A stretch of 64,000 nucleotides of DNA from Bacteroidales bacterium (lineage in GTDB: Bacteria > Bacteroidota > Bacteroidia > Bacteroidales > WCHB1-69): contig JAFPVR010000042.1 of the NCBI GenBank assembly GCA_017395245.1, positions 1 to 64,000 on the forward strand, in the 5' to 3' direction. Under the pieces are notes generated by a model. The model made no database searches and had not been told where the DNA came from. It saw nothing but the letters and a program-made list of their open reading frames with translations. The translations under genes and the position numbers were made by a program. Shown here piece after piece: positions 61,207-64,000 of the stretch. Each line of letters begins with the position of its first letter. Position 1 is the stretch's first letter.

Positions 61207-61559
61207 TATCCTTCCATTTGTACAGCTACGTATTCGGTTTTCCCCTCCAACGGAGGATTCAACTTGCACAACTTCACGGTAACGTGCGTCACCTGCGGGA
61301 AGTCGCGTTTTACCTCGCGGATAATACTGTCGGCCACAGTCTCGATAAGGTGCTTCGGCTCGTCCATTACCCGCTGTATCGTCTTGTAAACCAGCGGGTA
61401 GTTCACGGATTTCTCCACATCGTCATCCGCTATGGCCGCCGAGGCATCGTACGTTAGCGACACATCCGCGACAAAGTGCGTGCCTATCTTCTGCTCCTCC
61501 TCGAAGCAGCCATGGAAGGCGTAGAATTTCATTCCGGTAAGAAACAGGGTGGTTTTCAT
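61206..61559 (-). CDS. folB: Dihydroneopterin aldolase
   Basis: A 117-residue protein of normal FolB size, catalysing the aldol cleavage of dihydroneopterin in folate synthesis. It has 'LTGMKFYAFHGCFEEEQKIGTHFVADVSL' with the family's 'HG..EEE...G..F' pattern, 'VNYPLVYKTIQRVM' and a C-terminal 'HVTVKLCKLNPPLEG'. The start at 61559 was chosen over an upstream ATG because the family begins here. It is translationally coupled to aroB by a one-base overlap. Confidence 0.93.
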   Translation of the reverse strand: MKTTLFLTGMKFYAFHGCFEEEQKIGTHFVADVSLTYDASAAIADDDVEKSVNYPLVYKTIQRVMDEPKHLIETVADSIIREVKRDFPQVTHVTVKLCKLNPPLEGKTEYVAVQMEG

Positions 61560-61560
61560 A

Positions 61561-61588
61561 ACTATGACTTTGAACTTTGAACCTTGAC
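61561..61588. repeat. Heptanucleotide tract (CTTTGAA)-type x4
   Basis: ACTATGA, CTTTGAA, CTTTGAA, CCTTGAC, starting two bases after the folB start codon. Confidence 0.75.
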
Positions 61589-61650
61589 AATCGTGTTTTC
61601 GCATAGACGCGCCGTGGCAGGTCACCACACGGCTATGCGATCATACGTGG

Positions 61651-62784
61651 TTATTTGGGGGTGATGATCAACATAATAACGGTGATAATGGCGAAGAGGA
61701 TGTTCGGGAGCCAAGTGCCAAGAATAGGCGGGAGGCCGCCGGAAACGGAGAATACGGTGGAAATCTGCTGCAGGAAAATGAACGAAAAGGCCAGTCCCAT
61801 CCCGACGAAAATGTGGACTCCAACTCCTCGGGTGGATTTCCGGCACGAGACACTCACGCCCAAGAGCGTCATGATCAGGATGCCCACAGGATTTGCGATG
61901 CGCTTGTGTTGCTCGATCTGGTAGTTGGCCAACAGCGACGAACCCCGCACCTTTTCTTCCTTGATAAACCGCCGCAACTCACGGTAAGTCATGGATTCAC
62001 TAACGGATATATCCTGGTATAGGTTCATCGGCGTGATGTTGAACGTCGTATCGAACTCCTCGCCCCGGAAAATCAGCTCTTCGTCGTCCGAGGTGATGAC
62101 CCGCCGCGTGTAACGGTGCAATCGCCAAAGCTTGTTATCTTCATCGTAATCAATAGTTTGCGCAGAGATTTTCTGTCGGATGGAACTGTTGTCAAACTCT
62201 TCGTAGGTAAAGTTGTAGCCCTCGCCCGCCATTTTGTCCCACCGCTCCACAAAAATGTAGCTGTTCTTCGAATTCTTGATGTGCAGGTAAGTGGAGGTTC
62301 CCGTCCGTCGACCGAAATACTCGTATTTGAAATCGTTGAGCTTGCGGTTGGTGTTCGGCACGATGAAGTTAGCGAGAATCAGCGACAGGATCATAATGAT
62401 AACCGCCCCCGTGATGTAGGGTACCAGCATCCGGTTGAAACTGATGCCGTTATCGAAGATGGAGATAATCTCGTTATGCGAAGAAAGCTTCGAGGTAAAC
62501 CAAATGACGCTGATGAAGGTGAACAACGGGATGAACAGGTTGATGAAATAGGGGATGAAGTTGAGATAGTAGCCTTTGATCACCATTTTCCACGGCACAT
62601 TGTGGCTCAGAAACCGCTGGATGTTTTCGGACATGTCGAACACCACGACGACGGTCATGAGCAGCGTGATGGCAAACACCACCGTGCCCAACATCTTCCA
62701 GAGAATGTAGCTGTCGATGATTTTCCAGCCCACCTTCTCCCGAATGCGCCCGTTGAATTCCTTTATGCGGTTAAATATTTTCAT
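61651..62784 (-). CDS. LptF/LptG-family permease (YjgP/YjgQ)
   Basis: A 377-residue inner-membrane protein from MKIFNRIKEFNGRIREKVGW. Membrane segments are at about 25-50, 65-90, 105-130, and three more at 300-375. Between them lies a periplasmic domain ('YEYFGRRTGTSTYLHIKNSKNSYIFVERWDKM'). This is the layout of LptF/LptG, half-transporters that with LptB extract LPS from the inner membrane. Whether it is LptF or LptG cannot be told from sequence alone. Confidence 0.9.
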   Translation of the reverse strand: MKIFNRIKEFNGRIREKVGWKIIDSYILWKMLGTVVFAITLLMTVVVVFDMSENIQRFLSHNVPWKMVIKGYYLNFIPYFINLFIPLFTFISVIWFTSKLSSHNEIISIFDNGISFNRMLVPYITGAVIIMILSLILANFIVPNTNRKLNDFKYEYFGRRTGTSTYLHIKNSKNSYIFVERWDKMAGEGYNFTYEEFDNSSIRQKISAQTIDYDEDNKLWRLHRYTRRVITSDDEELIFRGEEFDTTFNITPMNLYQDISVSESMTYRELRRFIKEEKVRGSSLLANYQIEQHKRIANPVGILIMTLLGVSVSCRKSTRGVGVHIFVGMGLAFSFIFLQQISTVFSVSGGLPPILGTWLPNILFAIITVIMLIITPK

Positions 62785-62810
62785 TAGTTTACATATATCG
62801 TCAAAACCCC

Positions 62811-62831
62811 AAAGTCTCAAGTCTTAAGTCT
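62811..62831. repeat. Heptanucleotide tract (AAGTCTN)x3
   Basis: AAAGTCT, CAAGTCT, TAAGTCT, the reverse complement of the AGACTTN units at 7336-7390, ending on the stop codon of the S9 peptidase gene. Confidence 0.8.
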
Positions 62832-64000
62832 CATTCCTTCAGCCATTGGTCCAACCACCTGAAGAATTCGCGCTGCCACAACATTGCGTTCTGCGGTTTC
62901 GACACGAAATGACACTCTTCAGGGAAGTAGAGGAAGCGGCTCGGGATGCCCTGGATTTGCGCGGCGTCGAAGGCCTGCATGCCCTCGGTGTAGGGGATGC
63001 GGAAGTCCTTGCCGCCGTGGATGACTAATATCGGGGTGTCCCAGTTGCCCACGAACTTGTGCGGCGAAAAACTGTAACTCTTTGGAGTCGGCGTCTTCCA
63101 ATACGGTCCTTCGATGTCGTGGTTGGCAAAGAAAAGCTCTTCGGTGGTGCCGTACCAGCTCTCGAAGTTGAACATGCCGCAGTGCGCGATGAAGGCCTTG
63201 AACCGCTTCTGATGGTGGCCAGCAAGCCAATAGACGCTGAATCCGCCGTAACTCGCGCCCACACAGCCCAATCGGTTTTCATCCACATAGGGTTCCTTCG
63301 CCACATCGTCGATGGCGGAGAGGTAGTCCTTCATGTTCTGCCCTCCGAAATCGCCGCTAATCTGGTCGTTCCACGCTTGTCCGAAGCCGGGAAGTCCGCG
63401 GCGGTTGGGTGCCACGATAATGTAGTCGTGGGCCGCCATCATCTGGAAATTCCAACGGTAGGAGAAGAACTGGCTCACTGCCGACTGCGGCCCGCCCTGA
63501 CAGTAGAGCAGCGCGGGGTATTTCTTTGTGGAGTCGAAATTCGGGGGTAGGATCACCCACACTAACATCTGCTTGCCATCGGTGGTTTTCACCCAGCGTT
63601 TCACGGATTTGGCCGGCGTGATCTTGTCTAAAACGTCCTTGTTGATGAAGCTCAGCTGCTTCACCGACTTGTCTTTCAGTTGCACAGCGTAAATTTCCGA
63701 CGGTTCGGCATGCGACGTGCGCGTGACAATCAGCTGGTTGCCGTCAACCTGAACTGTGTTGTAGTCGTAGTCACCGTCTGTAACCTGCTCAATGATACGG
63801 GATTCCACGTCCATGCGATAGACCTGTTGCGTGGCCTCCTTCACGCTGATAAAGAAGACCGTGCGGCTGTCCTCGCTCCACGCGAAGCCGGTGGCATCTT
63901 GGTCGAAGTCCGCAGTGTAGTCCTCGGCCGCGCCCGCCTCGAAGTCGTAAATCATCAACCGGTGCTTGTCCGATTCGAAACCGTCGGTGGCCATGCTCCA
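62831..64000 (-). CDS. S9 family prolyl oligopeptidase-type peptidase, 5' part missing
   Basis: About 390 C-terminal residues of a longer protein; the frame is open to the window edge. The first visible part belongs to the beta-propeller ('RLMIYDFEAGAAEDYTADF', 'FAWSEDSRTVFFIS'). The alpha/beta-hydrolase domain has 'KYPALLYCQGGPQSAVSQFFSYRW', the nucleophile in GASYGG, the aspartate in 'VIHGGKDFRIPY' and the histidine in 'PEECHFVSKPQN'. It resembles dipeptidyl or acylaminoacyl peptidases, probably periplasmic. Confidence 0.92.
   Translation of the reverse strand, partial: WSMATDGFESDKHRLMIYDFEAGAAEDYTADFDQDATGFAWSEDSRTVFFISVKEATQQVYRMDVESRIIEQVTDGDYDYNTVQVDGNQLIVTRTSHAEPSEIYAVQLKDKSVKQLSFINKDVLDKITPAKSVKRWVKTTDGKQMLVWVILPPNFDSTKKYPALLYCQGGPQSAVSQFFSYRWNFQMMAAHDYIIVAPNRRGLPGFGQAWNDQISGDFGGQNMKDYLSAIDDVAKEPYVDENRLGCVGASYGGFSVYWLAGHHQKRFKAFIAHCGMFNFESWYGTTEELFFANHDIEGPYWKTPTPKSYSFSPHKFVGNWDTPILVIHGGKDFRIPYTEGMQAFDAAQIQGIPSRFLYFPEECHFVSKPQNAMLWQREFFRWLDQWLKE

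Noticed and set aside
1-64000. CRISPR array or insertion sequence
   Set aside because: No regularly spaced repeat-spacer array, no cas gene and no transposase were seen anywhere in the window.

Overview
The window looks like a piece of chromosome from a member of the Bacteroidetes, most likely an uncultured Bacteroidales-type organism. Three things support this. First, almost every gene or operon start is preceded by the Bacteroidetes promoter -7 box TAnnTTTG, sometimes with a -33 TTG about 22 bases upstream. Second, there are lineage-typical genes: a DUF5686 outer-membrane protein, a DUF4954 protein, a DUF5618 protein, a YfhO protein, a protein with the gliding-motility/type IX secretion C-terminal domain, a type B ribosomal protein L31, and heptose GDP-activation genes hddA/hddC. 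Third, recognisable ribosome-binding sites are largely missing. Base composition is moderately GC-rich except in one AT-rich glycan operon.

Layout. 1-8.7 kb: the 5' end of an ECF sigma factor gene, an ORF6N protein, rlmH, sufD-sufC (no sufB or sufS beside them), a secreted double TldD-like protein and purA, all on the minus strand. 8.9-17.1 kb: plus-strand housekeeping genes recA, a TPR lipoprotein, ruvB, a 58-residue ORF, rpmE2, lon, meaB and a DUF5618 gene. 17.4-20.5 kb: a radical-SAM DNA-repair-type protein and an acyl-CoA synthetase (minus). 20.7-21.0 kb: convergent tRNA-Leu(CAA) and an aberrant tRNA-Ala(CGC). 21.1-29.4 kb: DUF5686, DUF4954, nagB, a lytic transglycosylase and a lipoprotein aldo/keto reductase (plus).

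29.3-52 kb is an accessory and surface-glycan region. It holds hddC, hddA and a glycosyltransferase; two complete back-to-back tripartite HipB-HipS-HipT toxin-antitoxin modules with operator-like repeats; YfhO and two glycosyltransferases; a DUF4143-type ATPase gene bracketed by 38-bp direct repeats; an AT-rich six-gene operon (probable CMP-sugar transferase, epimerase, CMP-sugar synthetase, DRE-TIM aldolase, HAD phosphatase, GT4); an AAA/PD-(D/E)XK ATPase gene bracketed by 50-bp copies of a promoter segment; and a flippase. 52-64 kb returns to ordinary content: a type IX-sorted FG-GAP protein, a 1076-residue multidomain iron-sulfur flavoprotein, an AraC regulator, AMP nucleosidase, aroB, folB, an LptF/LptG-type permease and the 3' part of an S9 peptidase gene.

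Working together: the glycan genes could build, activate, transfer and export a GDP-heptose- and CMP-keto-sugar-containing polymer. The suggestion that a DRE-TIM aldolase replaces the usual KDO/sialic-acid synthase is inference. Three families of small repeats thread through the window. One is a 28-bp palindrome that often supplies the TAG stop codon of the adjacent gene. One is a set of heptanucleotide tracts abutting gene ends. One is a longer GC-rich mosaic repeat that reaches into the end of aroB. The two repeat-bracketed ATPase genes and the tandem HipBST modules are the most unusual gene-level arrangements.
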